From Micromonospora mirobrigensis (GTDB lineage: Bacteria; Actinomycetota; Actinomycetes; Mycobacteriales; Micromonosporaceae), in the NCBI RefSeq assembly GCF_900091555.1, contig NZ_FMCX01000006.1:341116-405115 (forward strand): a DNA stretch of 64,000 bases. The letters are read 5' to 3'. This document shows positions 46,497 to 54,900 of the stretch, in pieces. A program made the translations under genes and the position numbers. How positions within the stretch are numbered: the first letter of the stretch is position 1; each line of letters opens with the position of its first letter. Below the pieces are notes generated by a model. The model saw only the letters and a list, made by a program, of their open reading frames with translations. It made no database searches and had not been told where the DNA came from.

Positions 46497-47372
46497 TCAG
46501 GTGGCGCGGCGGCGGCGTTGCATCGCCAGGCCGGCGGTGACCGCGCCGGCCAGCAGCCCGGCCGCGGCGGTCGACGGTACGGCGATCCTGAACGCCCGTC
46601 GCCCGGTCCGGAAGTCACGGACCTCCCAGCCCCGCTCCCGGGCCTGGCGTAGCAGCGCGCCGTCCGGGTTGATCGCCACCGCCCGGCCGACCGTGGAGAG
46701 CATCGGCAGGTCGTTGGCCGAGTCGCTGTAGGCCACGCACCGGGTCAGGTCGAGCCCTTCCACGGCGGCCAGCTGGTTGACCGCGTCCGCCTTGGCCGGC
46801 CCGTGCATCAGCTCGCCGACCAGCCGGCCGGTGTACGCCCCGTCGACCACCTCGGCCACCGTGCCGATCGCGCCGGTCAGCCCCAGCCGGTCGGCGATCA
46901 CCCGGCCGATCTCCACCGGCGCGGCGCTGACCAGCCAGACCCGCTCACCGGCGTCCAGGTGACGCTGCGCCAGCCGTCGGGTACCGGCCCAGATCCGCGG
47001 CGCCATCAGCTCGTCGAAGATCTCCTCGGCGAGCCGTTCCACCTCGTCCACCCGCCAGCCCTCGACGAAGGCCAGCGCGGCCTCGCGGGCCTGTGACATG
47101 TCGCCGGCGTGCTCGGTGGCCAGCAGCCGGAACCGCGCCTGCTGCCAGGCGAACCGGGCCAGGTCCCCGGTGGTGAAGTACTTGCGGGCGGCCAGCCCGC
47201 GGGCGAACCAGTAGATCGAGGCGCCCTGCATCATCGTGTTGTCGACGTCGAAGAAGGCCGCCGCGGTCGGGTCGGCCACGACCGGCGCCGGTGGCGCCTG
47301 CTCCGTCTCCGCCCAGCCGGTGGTGCGGCCCTGGCGGTCGGTGGCGACCGTGACCTTCCTGGTGCGGACCAC
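46497..47372 (-). CDS. HAD-IB phosphatase (SerB1/Rv0505c-like) with C-terminal membrane segment
   Basis: A 291-residue HAD hydrolase. Motif I FFDVDNTMM near residue 40, motif II VSAAP near 150, Lys in GPAKADA near 193 and motif IV YSDSANDLPML near 214. It has the helical cap of the SerB/CicA type and a hydrophobic C-terminal segment (about 263-283) ending in Arg residues, which suggests a membrane anchor. Phosphoserine phosphatase activity is assumed from family members but not proven for this branch. GGAGGAGG just before the GTG is a strong ribosome-binding site. Confidence 0.85.
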   Translation of the reverse strand: MVRTRKVTVATDRQGRTTGWAETEQAPPAPVVADPTAAAFFDVDNTMMQGASIYWFARGLAARKYFTTGDLARFAWQQARFRLLATEHAGDMSQAREAALAFVEGWRVDEVERLAEEIFDELMAPRIWAGTRRLAQRHLDAGERVWLVSAAPVEIGRVIADRLGLTGAIGTVAEVVDGAYTGRLVGELMHGPAKADAVNQLAAVEGLDLTRCVAYSDSANDLPMLSTVGRAVAINPDGALLRQARERGWEVRDFRTGRRAFRIAVPSTAAAGLLAGAVTAGLAMQRRRRAT

Positions 47373-47492
47373 GCGACCTCCTCCGCTCGTCGACCGGGAC
47401 GCCGTCCTCCCGCGAGGGTAGCCGGACGAAGCGGGCGTCGGAGGGGTCGAACAGGCAACTGTGGCGTGCCTGGCTGCCCTGTCGCGCCGGCC

Positions 47493-48377
47493 TCAGCGGT
47501 CGCCCGGGCAGCTGCCCGGCACCGGGCCGAGGGCGTCGCTGGTGGCGGGTGTGGCGAGGTCGCAGGCGATCGCCGCACGCAGGCCGTCGGACCGCTTACG
47601 GATCGCGTCCAACAGCGCCAGTGACCGGCGGGTCCGGTCCCGTTCGCTCCGGGTCACCGTGTTGAGCAGGGCGGCGACCTCCCGTCGCTGCCCGGTGAGG
47701 AAGGCGTTGACGGCGTCCAGGCCGGCCGGTTCGGCCCGCCGGGCGGCCGTGGTGGTGAGCAGGCGTACGCCCTGGCGGGTGTCGGCGTCCATGTCGTCCA
47801 GGACGGCGGTGAACCCGGCCCGGTCGCCCCGCAGGGTGCCGGCCTCGTCGAGGCGGGTCCGGGCGAAGTCCAGGAAGAGCTGGCCGCGGCTGATGTCGGA
47901 GCTGGCCAGGGCGAGCTGGGCGCGTTCGGTGGAGCGCTTCATCCCGTACAGGGCGTCGCCGGGCACCGCGTTCTCGCTGGCGGCGGAGATGCCGGAGACG
48001 GCGATCGCGCCGGCCGCCACGCCGATCAGGATGGCGCCCCGGGCCCGGGCCCGCCGAGCGGTCACCGCCGGGAGGAAGGTACGCCCCGACGTGGTGGCCG
48101 GGGAGTGGCCGGTCGTCGTCGCCGGGCGTTCGGTGGGCGCGGCGCCGATGCCCTCCCGCTCGGCGGTCGCCACGAGCATCGCGCGCAGGCCGGTCCGGAA
48201 CTCCGGGTCGACCGGCGCGGCCGGGCGGCTCGTCCGGAGCTGCTGGCCGATCGCGACGAGCTCGGTGAGCCGGTCGTCCGCCCGGGACCGGACGTGGTGT
48301 CGCCGGCCTCCGTCGGCTTCGTCGAGAAGCTGCGCGAACCGCTCCGCGCGCCGACGGGAGAAGAGGTTGCTGTCCAC
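47493..48377 (-). CDS. RsbN-like membrane anti-sigma factor with DUF5667 domain
   Basis: A 294-residue protein downstream of a BldN-type sigma gene. The cytoplasmic N-terminus (about 1-110) begins DSNLFSRRRAERFAQLLDEA, one membrane segment lies at about 136-158 (AILIGVAAGAIAVSGISAAS), and the outer part is a DUF5667 domain starting AVPGDALYGMKR. The same design is described for RsbN, the anti-sigma factor of BldN in Streptomyces. GAGGAGG lies about 8 bases before the GTG. A candidate sigma-BldN promoter lies at 48527-48555. Confidence 0.8.
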   Translation of the reverse strand: MDSNLFSRRRAERFAQLLDEADGGRRHHVRSRADDRLTELVAIGQQLRTSRPAAPVDPEFRTGLRAMLVATAEREGIGAAPTERPATTTGHSPATTSGRTFLPAVTARRARARGAILIGVAAGAIAVSGISAASENAVPGDALYGMKRSTERAQLALASSDISRGQLFLDFARTRLDEAGTLRGDRAGFTAVLDDMDADTRQGVRLLTTTAARRAEPAGLDAVNAFLTGQRREVAALLNTVTRSERDRTRRSLALLDAIRKRSDGLRAAIACDLATPATSDALGPVPGSCPGDR

Positions 48378-48913
48378 CGCAGGCACCTCCTCTCGCTGGT
48401 CACGGCGGATGCCGTGTAGATCACCAGCGACCGGCGAGGCGGAACGCCGACGGCCTGGGCCGCCTCGACCGCGTTTCCGAACCGGGTGGGCCGGGGGACG
48501 CCGGGCAACCACCGGTCGCACCCGGAGAAACGGAGCGCGCCGGGCACAAGTTACGGGGCGTTCAGGGCCGAAATCACGAAGAGTGATCGCCGTCACGGGT
48601 GCCGACGGTCGGCCGGTCGGATGCCCGACGGTCGGCCGGTCGGCCCGTCCCCCGCCACGCGCGACCCACTCTGGTGGTGGGCTGCCGGTCGTACGCCGGG
48701 TGCCGGCCATGGTGGTGCGGCCCGGCGGTGGTCAGCGTCGGGGCGGGGTGCGGCCGGCACCCGGGGCCGGACGGGACGGCGGCCGGGCGCCGGGGCGGCG
48801 GTGGCCGGGGCCGCGCGGCCCGGGCCGGCCGGTACGCGGACGGCGGGTGGCGGGTCGGCGGGGGCCCGACCCGCGGAGCCCGGAGACGGGGCGGGTCGGG
48901 CGGCGGAACCTGG
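48378..48913. other. 536-bp region between the RsbN-like and BldN-like genes
   Basis: No gene is credible here: the open frames on both strands are compositionally poor and low-complexity. The part up to 48560 holds the 5' leader and candidate promoter of the RsbN-like gene. The part from 48600 to 48900 is extreme-GC sequence after the sigma-factor stop, with repeated GGTCGGCCGGTCGG words near 48605-48645. Confidence 0.55.
48527..48555 (-). promoter_or_regulatory. Candidate sigma-BldN promoter (CGTAAC-17-CGTTTC)
   Basis: On the minus strand CGTAAC (48550-48555) is followed after 17 bases by CGTTTC (48527-48532), close to the CGTAAC / CGTTGA consensus reported for BldN. It would drive the RsbN-like gene with a leader of about 140 bases. 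Confidence 0.5.
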
Positions 48914-49855
48914 TCAGGGCTGGAAGCCGTCCGGGAGCAGCCGGGCCAGCGCTCGCACCGCCCGGTACTGGAGAGCCTTGATGGCGCCCTCGTTCTTGCC
49001 CATCGCCCGGGCGGTCTCGGCCACCGAGAAGCCCTGGAGGAACCGCAGCACGATGCACTCCTGCTGTTCCGGGTTCAGCTGGGTGACCGCGGTGAGCAGG
49101 GCGACGTTGGTGATGTGCTCGACCACCGCCGCCTCCGGGCTGCCCTCCGGCCCGCGGTCCTCCCGGTCGGCGTCCAGCACGTCGCCGGTGGTCACCTCCA
49201 GCCGGTAGCGGCCGGACTTGAAGTGGTCGGCGACCAGGTTCCGGGCGATCGTCACCAGCCAGGCGCCGAGGTCCCGGCCCTGCCAGGTGAAGCTGCCGAT
49301 CCGCTTGAGCGCCCGCAGGAACGTGTCGGAGGTGAGGTCCTCGGCGAGCTGCCGGTTGCCGACCCGGAAGTAGACGAACCGGAAGACGGTGTCGACGTAC
49401 CGGTCGTAGATCAGGCCGAACGCCTCGGACTCACCGGCCTGGGCCCGCTCGACCAGCGTCCACACCTCGGTCGCCGGGTCGGACGGGTCGGGTCGGCTCG
49501 GATAGCCGGTCGCCGGGGCGGCCGGGGGCTCCGGGCGTACCGCGGGGAGCACCGCCGTCTCGGCGGCCGCCGGGTCGGGCGCCGGGGTCTCGGCGGACCG
49601 TCGGCCCTGCGAGGGCATCACCGGCCGGGCCGGTACGGCCACCCCGCCGGCCGGTCGGGCGTTGCCCCCGGGTACCGCCGGGCGGGCCGGCGCCTCGTTG
49701 GGGTGCGGCCGGCTGCGGGGCCGCCGGGAAGCGCCGTCGCCCTGCACGGCCAGCCCCCACCTGTCCTCGGTGGAACTCAACCGCTCGTTCACCGGTGTTC
49801 GGGGCGCCGGGCCGGTCAGGCCGGCCGGCTTGTCGGCGTAACCGAAGGTGGTCAC
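48914..49855 (-). CDS. ECF sigma factor, BldN/AdsA type, with long N-terminal extension
   Basis: A 313-residue sigma-70 family protein. Regions 2 and 4 occupy the C-terminal 180 residues: region 2 contains FGLIYDRYVDTVFRFVYFRV and AEDLTSDTFLRALKRI, and region 4 contains LNPEQQECIVLRFLQGFSVA then MGKNEGAIKALQYRAVRALA. The first 125 residues are a Pro/Ala/Arg-rich extension; BldN of Streptomyces also has an N-terminal pro-sequence that is removed. GGGGAGG 4 bases before the GTG at 49855 supports this start over upstream ones. It probably controls development or surface structures. Confidence 0.87.
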   Translation of the reverse strand: MTTFGYADKPAGLTGPAPRTPVNERLSSTEDRWGLAVQGDGASRRPRSRPHPNEAPARPAVPGGNARPAGGVAVPARPVMPSQGRRSAETPAPDPAAAETAVLPAVRPEPPAAPATGYPSRPDPSDPATEVWTLVERAQAGESEAFGLIYDRYVDTVFRFVYFRVGNRQLAEDLTSDTFLRALKRIGSFTWQGRDLGAWLVTIARNLVADHFKSGRYRLEVTTGDVLDADREDRGPEGSPEAAVVEHITNVALLTAVTQLNPEQQECIVLRFLQGFSVAETARAMGKNEGAIKALQYRAVRALARLLPDGFQP

Positions 49856-50290
49856 CGTGCCTCCCCGCTCCGGTGGGCTGTCGGTCGCACCGCGCGCCAC
49901 GGCACCGCCGGGACGTGACCGGGGCTGCCGTGGGGCAGGGCCGGTCCGGGACGTGCCGGCGGGCGGCAGATCCCCTTGAGGTGCTGGTCCAATGCGCTCA
50001 CGGGCACGGGGGCCTCCTCGGGCTGAGGGGTGTCGACTCACGGCAAATGGGGTGAGCCGACCCGAGTGATGATAGGGCCAACGTCACCCATGCGTGGCAA
50101 GTCCGTTACACAGAGCGGAAGTATTTCCTCCGGCGACGCACAGATGGCGGACCGGTTGTCCGTCGTGTGCGATTGACTTTCCCAACCGGACCGGTTCGTG
50201 AAGGAAACTCCTGGTCGGACGGGGTGGGCGGGGGTCCGGCGTAGGTGAGGCGTGGCCCGGCCGCCGTCCGCTGTGCCAGACTCAGCCACC
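49856..50290. other. 435-bp divergent control region (BldN-like / acyl-CoA synthetase)
   Basis: No gene is seen. The part 50040-50220 is less GC-rich. It holds two GGACCGGTT words (50149-50157 and 50188-50196), the second within a 13-bp palindrome AACCGG-A-CCGGTT (50184-50196), and TTGACT (50173-50178) as a possible -35 box on the plus strand. Confidence 0.55.
50277..50282 (+). promoter_or_regulatory. -10-like box (CAGACT) before the acyl-CoA synthetase gene
   Basis: CAGACT is 8 bases before the GTG at 50291. It supports that start over the upstream in-frame GTG at 50252. Confidence 0.35.
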
Positions 50291-51916
50291 GTGCAGGACG
50301 CAGCAGAAGGCTCCGCGCCGAACCTCGCCGACCGGCTCCGCCGGGTGGCCGCCGAGCGCGGTGAGCATCCCGCCCTGATCGGACGGGACCGGACCCTCAC
50401 CTGGTCCGAACTGGACGCGGCGGTGGACGCCGTCGCCGCCGCGCTGGCCCCGACCGGCCCCACCGACACGCCGGGCCGGGTCGCCATCGCGCTGCCCAAC
50501 TCCGTCGACTTCGTCCTCGGCTACCTCGGGGCGCTGCGGGCCGGGCTGGTCGCCGTGCCGGTCAACCCCGGGCTCACCGCGCCGGAACTGCGGCACGTGC
50601 TGGCCGACTCCGGCGCCGCCACCCTGATCTGCGCGCCGGCGGTGCGGGACCGGGTGGCCGGGATCGCCGCCGAACTGCCGGCGCTGACCGCAGTGCACAC
50701 CACCCCGCCGGCCGCCCCCGGCGACCGGTCCCGCCCGTTCCCGCGGCGGGGCGGGGAGGACCTGGCGGTGCTGCTCTACACCTCCGGCACCGAGGGGCAC
50801 GCCAAGGGCGCCATGCTGTCGCACCGGGCGCTGACCGCCAACCACGAGCAGATCGCGCGGATCACCCCGCCGGTGGTCGGGCCGGACGACACCGTGCTGC
50901 TCGCCCTGCCGCTGTTCCACGCGTACGGGCTGAACTCGGGGCTCGGTGCGGTGCTGCACCACGGGGCGACCGGGGTGCTGGTCGACGAGCCGGGCGCGGG
51001 TGGGGCGCTGGACCTGCTCGTCCGGCACCCGGTGAGCGTGCTGGTCGGCGTACCGTCGATGTTCCTGGCCTGGTCGACGGCGGAGGCGGGCGCGCTCGGC
51101 GCGGCGATGCGGTCGGTGCGGGTCGCGGTCTGCGGCGCGGCGCCGCTGGCGCCGGCGGTCGCGGCCCGGTTCACCGAGGCGACCGGCCATCCGGTGCACG
51201 TCGGGTACGGCCTCACCGAGACCGCCCCGGTGCTCACCTCCACCCTGGTCGACGGCGAGCCGAGGCCCGGCTCGATCGGCCGGCCGCTGCCGGGGGTGGA
51301 GCTGCGCCTGGTCGGCCCGGACGGGGTGGACCTGTGGCGCGACGGCGTGCCGGAGCCGGACGACGACGCCGACGAGCTGGACCTGACCGACGACTCGCCG
51401 GGCACCGACCCGGGCGAGATCGTGGTGCGCGGCGCGAACCTCTTCTCCGGCTACTGGCCGGACGGGCGGGGCGGCCCGGACGCCGACGGCTGGTGGGCCA
51501 CCCGCGACGTGGCCTACGCCGACTCCGACGGGGAGCTGTTCCTGGTCGACCGGCTCGGCGAGCTGATCCTGGTCAACGGCTTCAACGTCTACCCGCACGA
51601 GGTGGAGCTGGTGCTCCAGGCGCACCCGGCGGTGGCCGAGTCGGCCGTCCTCGGCGTGCCGCACCCGCGGACCGGCGAGACTGTCCGGGCGTACGTGGTG
51701 GCGGCGGCGGACCGGCCGGTGACCGAGGCGGAGCTGCTCGCCCACTGCGCCCGCAACCTGGCCCGTTTCAAGTGCCCGACCGGCGTCGAGTTCGTCGACA
51801 CGCTGCCGTACTCGGCGATCGGCAAGGTACGCAAGATCCAGCTGCGCCCGGCTCCGGCCGGCGCCCGCCCGCCGGCTGCGGCCGACCGCTCCACGGAGGT
51901 ACCCGATGTCCACTGA
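50291..51916 (+). CDS. Long-chain acyl-CoA synthetase-like AMP-binding enzyme
   Basis: A 541-residue ANL-superfamily adenylating enzyme. P-loop YTSGTEGHAKGAMLSH near residue 162, VGYGLTETAPVL near 303, the hinge-region VDRLGELILVNGFNVYP near 419 and the catalytic Lys in SAIGKVRK near 516. It activates a carboxylic acid with ATP and probably CoA. An acidic insert near residues 350-372 (PDDDADELDLTDD) is unusual. The GTG at 50291 is preferred; GTG 50252 would add 13 residues. It overlaps the glutaredoxin gene by 11 bases. Confidence 0.88.
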   Translation: MQDAAEGSAPNLADRLRRVAAERGEHPALIGRDRTLTWSELDAAVDAVAAALAPTGPTDTPGRVAIALPNSVDFVLGYLGALRAGLVAVPVNPGLTAPELRHVLADSGAATLICAPAVRDRVAGIAAELPALTAVHTTPPAAPGDRSRPFPRRGGEDLAVLLYTSGTEGHAKGAMLSHRALTANHEQIARITPPVVGPDDTVLLALPLFHAYGLNSGLGAVLHHGATGVLVDEPGAGGALDLLVRHPVSVLVGVPSMFLAWSTAEAGALGAAMRSVRVAVCGAAPLAPAVAARFTEATGHPVHVGYGLTETAPVLTSTLVDGEPRPGSIGRPLPGVELRLVGPDGVDLWRDGVPEPDDDADELDLTDDSPGTDPGEIVVRGANLFSGYWPDGRGGPDADGWWATRDVAYADSDGELFLVDRLGELILVNGFNVYPHEVELVLQAHPAVAESAVLGVPHPRTGETVRAYVVAAADRPVTEAELLAHCARNLARFKCPTGVEFVDTLPYSAIGKVRKIQLRPAPAGARPPAAADRSTEVPDVH

Positions 51917-52160
51917 CGCCCGGCTCGCCCTGATCACCCGGCCCGGCTGCCACCTGTGCGAGGACGCGCGCGAGGCGATGGACCGGGTGGTGGCGGTCAC
52001 CGGCGACCGGTGGATCGAGAAGGACGTCACCGACGACGTCGAGCTGGAACGCGAGTACGGCGACCGGCTGCCCGTGGTGCTGCTCGACGGCAAGGAGCAC
52101 GGCTACTGGCGGGTGGAGGAGGACCGGCTGCTGCGCGACCTCACCACCCCGCAGCTCTGA
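51906..52160 (+). CDS. Glutaredoxin-like protein (Rv0508-like)
   Basis: An 84-residue thioredoxin-fold protein with CHLC at residues 15-18 (redox CxxC preceded by Pro) and the cis-Pro in RLPVVLLDG near 55. It belongs to the DUF836/glutaredoxin 2-like group that precedes the rex-hem region in actinobacteria (Rv0508). With mycothiol as the main thiol it may act as a mycoredoxin-like reductase. It overlaps the synthetase gene. Confidence 0.88.
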   Translation: MSTDARLALITRPGCHLCEDAREAMDRVVAVTGDRWIEKDVTDDVELEREYGDRLPVVLLDGKEHGYWRVEEDRLLRDLTTPQL

Positions 52161-52181
52161 GGAGCCGATTATGGTGCACGG

Positions 52182-52832
52182 ATGACCCCTGCGCGGCACC
52201 ACCTGGTGTGGGACTGGAACGGCACCCTGCTCAACGACCTGGACCTGGTGGTCCAGGCGACCAACACGGCGTTCGCCAGCGCCGGTGGTCCGGCCGTGAC
52301 CGCCGACGAGCACCGGATCCGGTTCCGCCGGCCGATCGCCGACTACTACGCCGAGATGCTGGGCCGGGCGGTCGACGCGGAGGCGTTCGGGGCGCTGGAC
52401 CGGATCTTCCACGACGCGTACCGGGCGGGGCTGACCAGTTGCGCACTGGCCGACGACGCGACGGCGGCGATCGCCGCGTGGCCGGGTAGCCAGTCGCTGC
52501 TGTCCATGTGGTTCCACGAGGAGCTGGTGCCGACCGTGCACACGTACGGGTTGACCCCGCACTTCGCCCGGATCGACGGGCTGCGCGCCACCGTCGGCGG
52601 CGGCCCGAAGGCCGAGTGGCTGGCGAAGCACCTCGCCGAGCTGGGCCTGGCCGGCCACGAGGTGGTGTTGATCGGTGACTCGGTCGACGACGCCGACGCG
52701 GCGCTCTCGGTCGGCGCCCGCTGCGTCCTCTACACCGGCGGTCTCTCCCACCCGGAAACCCTCCGCGCCACCCCCCACCCGGTCGCCGACACCCTCACCC
52801 AGGCGGTGACCCTGGCCCAGACCCTCCCCTGA
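52182..52832 (+). CDS. HAD-family hydrolase (phosphoglycolate phosphatase-like)
   Basis: A 216-residue HAD hydrolase with a C1 cap. Motif I reads WDWNGTLLND near residue 10, so the second catalytic Asp of DxDGT is Asn, a change seen in a subset of HAD proteins. Motif III/IV is Lys in GGGPKAEWL near 139 and IGDSVDDADAA near 163. The substrate is probably a small phosphoester. TATGGT (52170-52175) lies 6 bases before the ATG. Confidence 0.82.
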   Translation: MTPARHHLVWDWNGTLLNDLDLVVQATNTAFASAGGPAVTADEHRIRFRRPIADYYAEMLGRAVDAEAFGALDRIFHDAYRAGLTSCALADDATAAIAAWPGSQSLLSMWFHEELVPTVHTYGLTPHFARIDGLRATVGGGPKAEWLAKHLAELGLAGHEVVLIGDSVDDADAALSVGARCVLYTGGLSHPETLRATPHPVADTLTQAVTLAQTLP

Positions 52833-52850
52833 CCCTCGGGGGCCGGTCGG

Positions 52851-53516
52851 TCAGGGGTGGGGGTGGAGGTAGGTGAGGACGGCCTGGACCCGGCGGTGGT
52901 GGGTGGTGGGGTCGGGGGGCAGGTCGAGCTTGGTGAAGATGTTGCGGACGTGCTTCTCCACGGCGCCGTCGCTGACCACCAGCGCCCGCGCGATGTTGGT
53001 GTTGGAGCGGCCCTCGGCCATCAGGGCCAGCACCTCGCGCTCGCGCGGGGTCAGCGCCGCCAGCGGGTCGTCGCGGCGCCGGCGGACCAGCAGCTGGGCG
53101 ACCACCTCCGGGTCGAGCACGGTGCCGCCGGCGGCCACCCGGGCCAGCGCGTCCAGGAACTCGTCGATCGCGGCCACCCGGTCCTTGAGCAGGTAGCCGA
53201 TCCCGCCGCCGCCCGCGCCGCCGGTGGTGGCGAGCAGGTCCTCGGCGTACGACACCTCGACGTACTGGGAGAGCACCAGGACCGGCGTACGCGGCACCAG
53301 CCGGCGGGCCGCCACCGCCGCCCGCAGCCCCTCGTCGGTGTGCGTCGGTGGCATCCGGACGTCCACCAGCGACACGTCCGGCCGGTGTTCCACCACCGCC
53401 GCCACCAGGGCGTCACCGTCGCCGACGGCGGCCACCACCCGGTGCCCGAACTCGGTCAGCAGCCGGATCAGCCCCTCCCGGAGCAGTACGGCGTCGTCCG
53501 CGATCACCACCCGCAT
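52851..53516 (-). CDS. NarL/LuxR-type response regulator
   Basis: A 221-residue two-component regulator. The receiver has acidic DD at 7-8, phosphoacceptor Asp in VSLVDVRMPP near residue 51, and Lys in LLKDR near 106. The LuxR HTH is near the C-terminus (LTPREREVLALMAEGRSNTN, then IARALVVSDGAVEKHVRNIF). It is encoded 91 bases downstream of its likely kinase. Targets unknown. Confidence 0.9.
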   Translation of the reverse strand: MRVVIADDAVLLREGLIRLLTEFGHRVVAAVGDGDALVAAVVEHRPDVSLVDVRMPPTHTDEGLRAAVAARRLVPRTPVLVLSQYVEVSYAEDLLATTGGAGGGGIGYLLKDRVAAIDEFLDALARVAAGGTVLDPEVVAQLLVRRRRDDPLAALTPREREVLALMAEGRSNTNIARALVVSDGAVEKHVRNIFTKLDLPPDPTTHHRRVQAVLTYLHPHP

Positions 53517-53607
53517 ACCCACGGTGTCTACCACCTCGGGCCGCTGAGCCCGCCGCAGTCCGGGTCGGGTGGGCGTGGCATCCGCCGCCCGGCCGGCCCG
53601 CGCCCGC

Positions 53608-54900
53608 TCACCGGGGCAGCTCGACGCGCAGCCCGGTCGGGCCGCCGGCCGGGCTGGCCAGGTCCAGCGTGCCCCCGACCGCCCGGACCCGGTCGGCGAG
53701 CCCGGCCAGGCCGTGCCCCTTGGCCAGGTGCGCGCCACCCATCCCGTCGTCGGTGACCTCGACCTCCAGCCGGCCCACCCGGCGGGTGACAGTGACCCGC
53801 CCGGTGGTCGCGCCGCTGTGCTTGGCGACGTTGGTGAGCGCCTCGGCGACCACGAAGTAGGCGGTGTTCTCCACCGCCGGGTCGAGCCGCCCGGCGGGCG
53901 TGCCGAGCTCCGGGTCGACGGCCAGGTCGACCGGGACCAGGGAGCGGCCGGCGAGGGCGGCCAGCGCGCTGGGCAGGCCGCGGTCGACGAGGATCGGCGG
54001 GGCGATGCCCCGGGACAGGGCGCGCAGCTCGTCGAGGGTCTCCCGGGCCTGGGTGACGGCCTCGTCGAGGGTGCGGCCGGCCGCCTCCGGGTCGGCGGCG
54101 AGCTGGTGGCGGGCCCGGCTCAGGTCCATGGCGAGGCGGACCAGCCGCTGCTGCGGGCCGTCGTGGATGTCGCGTTCCAGCCGGCGCAGGGCGGTCGCCT
54201 CGGCGGAGGCGGCGGCCCGCTTCTGCTCCTCCAGGGTGCTGATCCGGTTGCGTACCTCGGCCACCCCGGTGAGCAGGGCCCGGGCGAAGGACGCCTGGAG
54301 CAGGGCGCAGCCGCGGGCCATCAGCGGCAGCGTGAGCAGCGCGAAGAGGCCGAGCGCGGTGTTCAGCCCGATCCGGGCGGTGGCCCCGTCGCCCATCCCG
54401 AGCAGCTGGCTCAGGTCCTGGTCGTCGGGCCCGCGGGGGATGGCCCAGTCGTACGCCCAGTAGAGGGTGCCGGTGAGCGCGAGCGCCCACCAGACCACCA
54501 GCAGGACGAAGGTGAGCAGCGCCACCGGCAGCTTGACCAGCGCGTGGGCGAGGTCGAGCCAGGACTGTGCGTCGCGCATCGGGGTGAAGATCCGGTGCCA
54601 GTAGCCGCCACCGGGTCGGGGGGTGAGGTAGGCGGGGCGTACCCGGGGCTGGCGCAGCACGGCGGGGAGCCGGAACCGCTCGACGTCGGCCAGCGCGCGG
54701 GCCACGTAGAGGGCGCCGGCGAGGACGGGCAGGCCCAGGGTGGTGACCAGCAGGCCGGCGCTGAGTGAGATTCCCACCACGAAGGCGGCGAAGCCGGCGA
54801 CCGCGAGCGGCAGGCCGAGCAGCACGTATCCGGAGTCGCGAAGGAGTTGGCGGGCCGTTGCGCGCAGCGGCGCCGCAGCGGTCAGGGGTACGGCGGTCAT
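53608..54900 (-). CDS. NarL-type sensor histidine kinase with membrane sensor domain
   Basis: A 430-residue kinase. Residues 1-210 form a membrane sensor (PF13796-like) with about four hydrophobic segments. HisKA_3 has the phosphorylated His in LERDIHDGPQQRLVRL near residue 242, and the HATPase has EALTNVAKHS near 353 and DDGMGGA near 380. It pairs with the downstream response regulator. TAGCCT (54907-54912) lies 6 bases before the ATG on the minus strand. Many such actinobacterial pairs react to cell-envelope stress; the signal here is unknown. Confidence 0.9.
   Translation of the reverse strand: MTAVPLTAAAPLRATARQLLRDSGYVLLGLPLAVAGFAAFVVGISLSAGLLVTTLGLPVLAGALYVARALADVERFRLPAVLRQPRVRPAYLTPRPGGGYWHRIFTPMRDAQSWLDLAHALVKLPVALLTFVLLVVWWALALTGTLYWAYDWAIPRGPDDQDLSQLLGMGDGATARIGLNTALGLFALLTLPLMARGCALLQASFARALLTGVAEVRNRISTLEEQKRAAASAEATALRRLERDIHDGPQQRLVRLAMDLSRARHQLAADPEAAGRTLDEAVTQARETLDELRALSRGIAPPILVDRGLPSALAALAGRSLVPVDLAVDPELGTPAGRLDPAVENTAYFVVAEALTNVAKHSGATTGRVTVTRRVGRLEVEVTDDGMGGAHLAKGHGLAGLADRVRAVGGTLDLASPAGGPTGLRVELPR

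Noticed and set aside
48486..49208. Open frames on both strands between the RsbN-like and BldN-like genes
   Set aside because: Low-complexity Gly/Arg/Pro products, no recognisable domain, and the plus-strand frame runs into the sigma-factor gene on the opposite strand.
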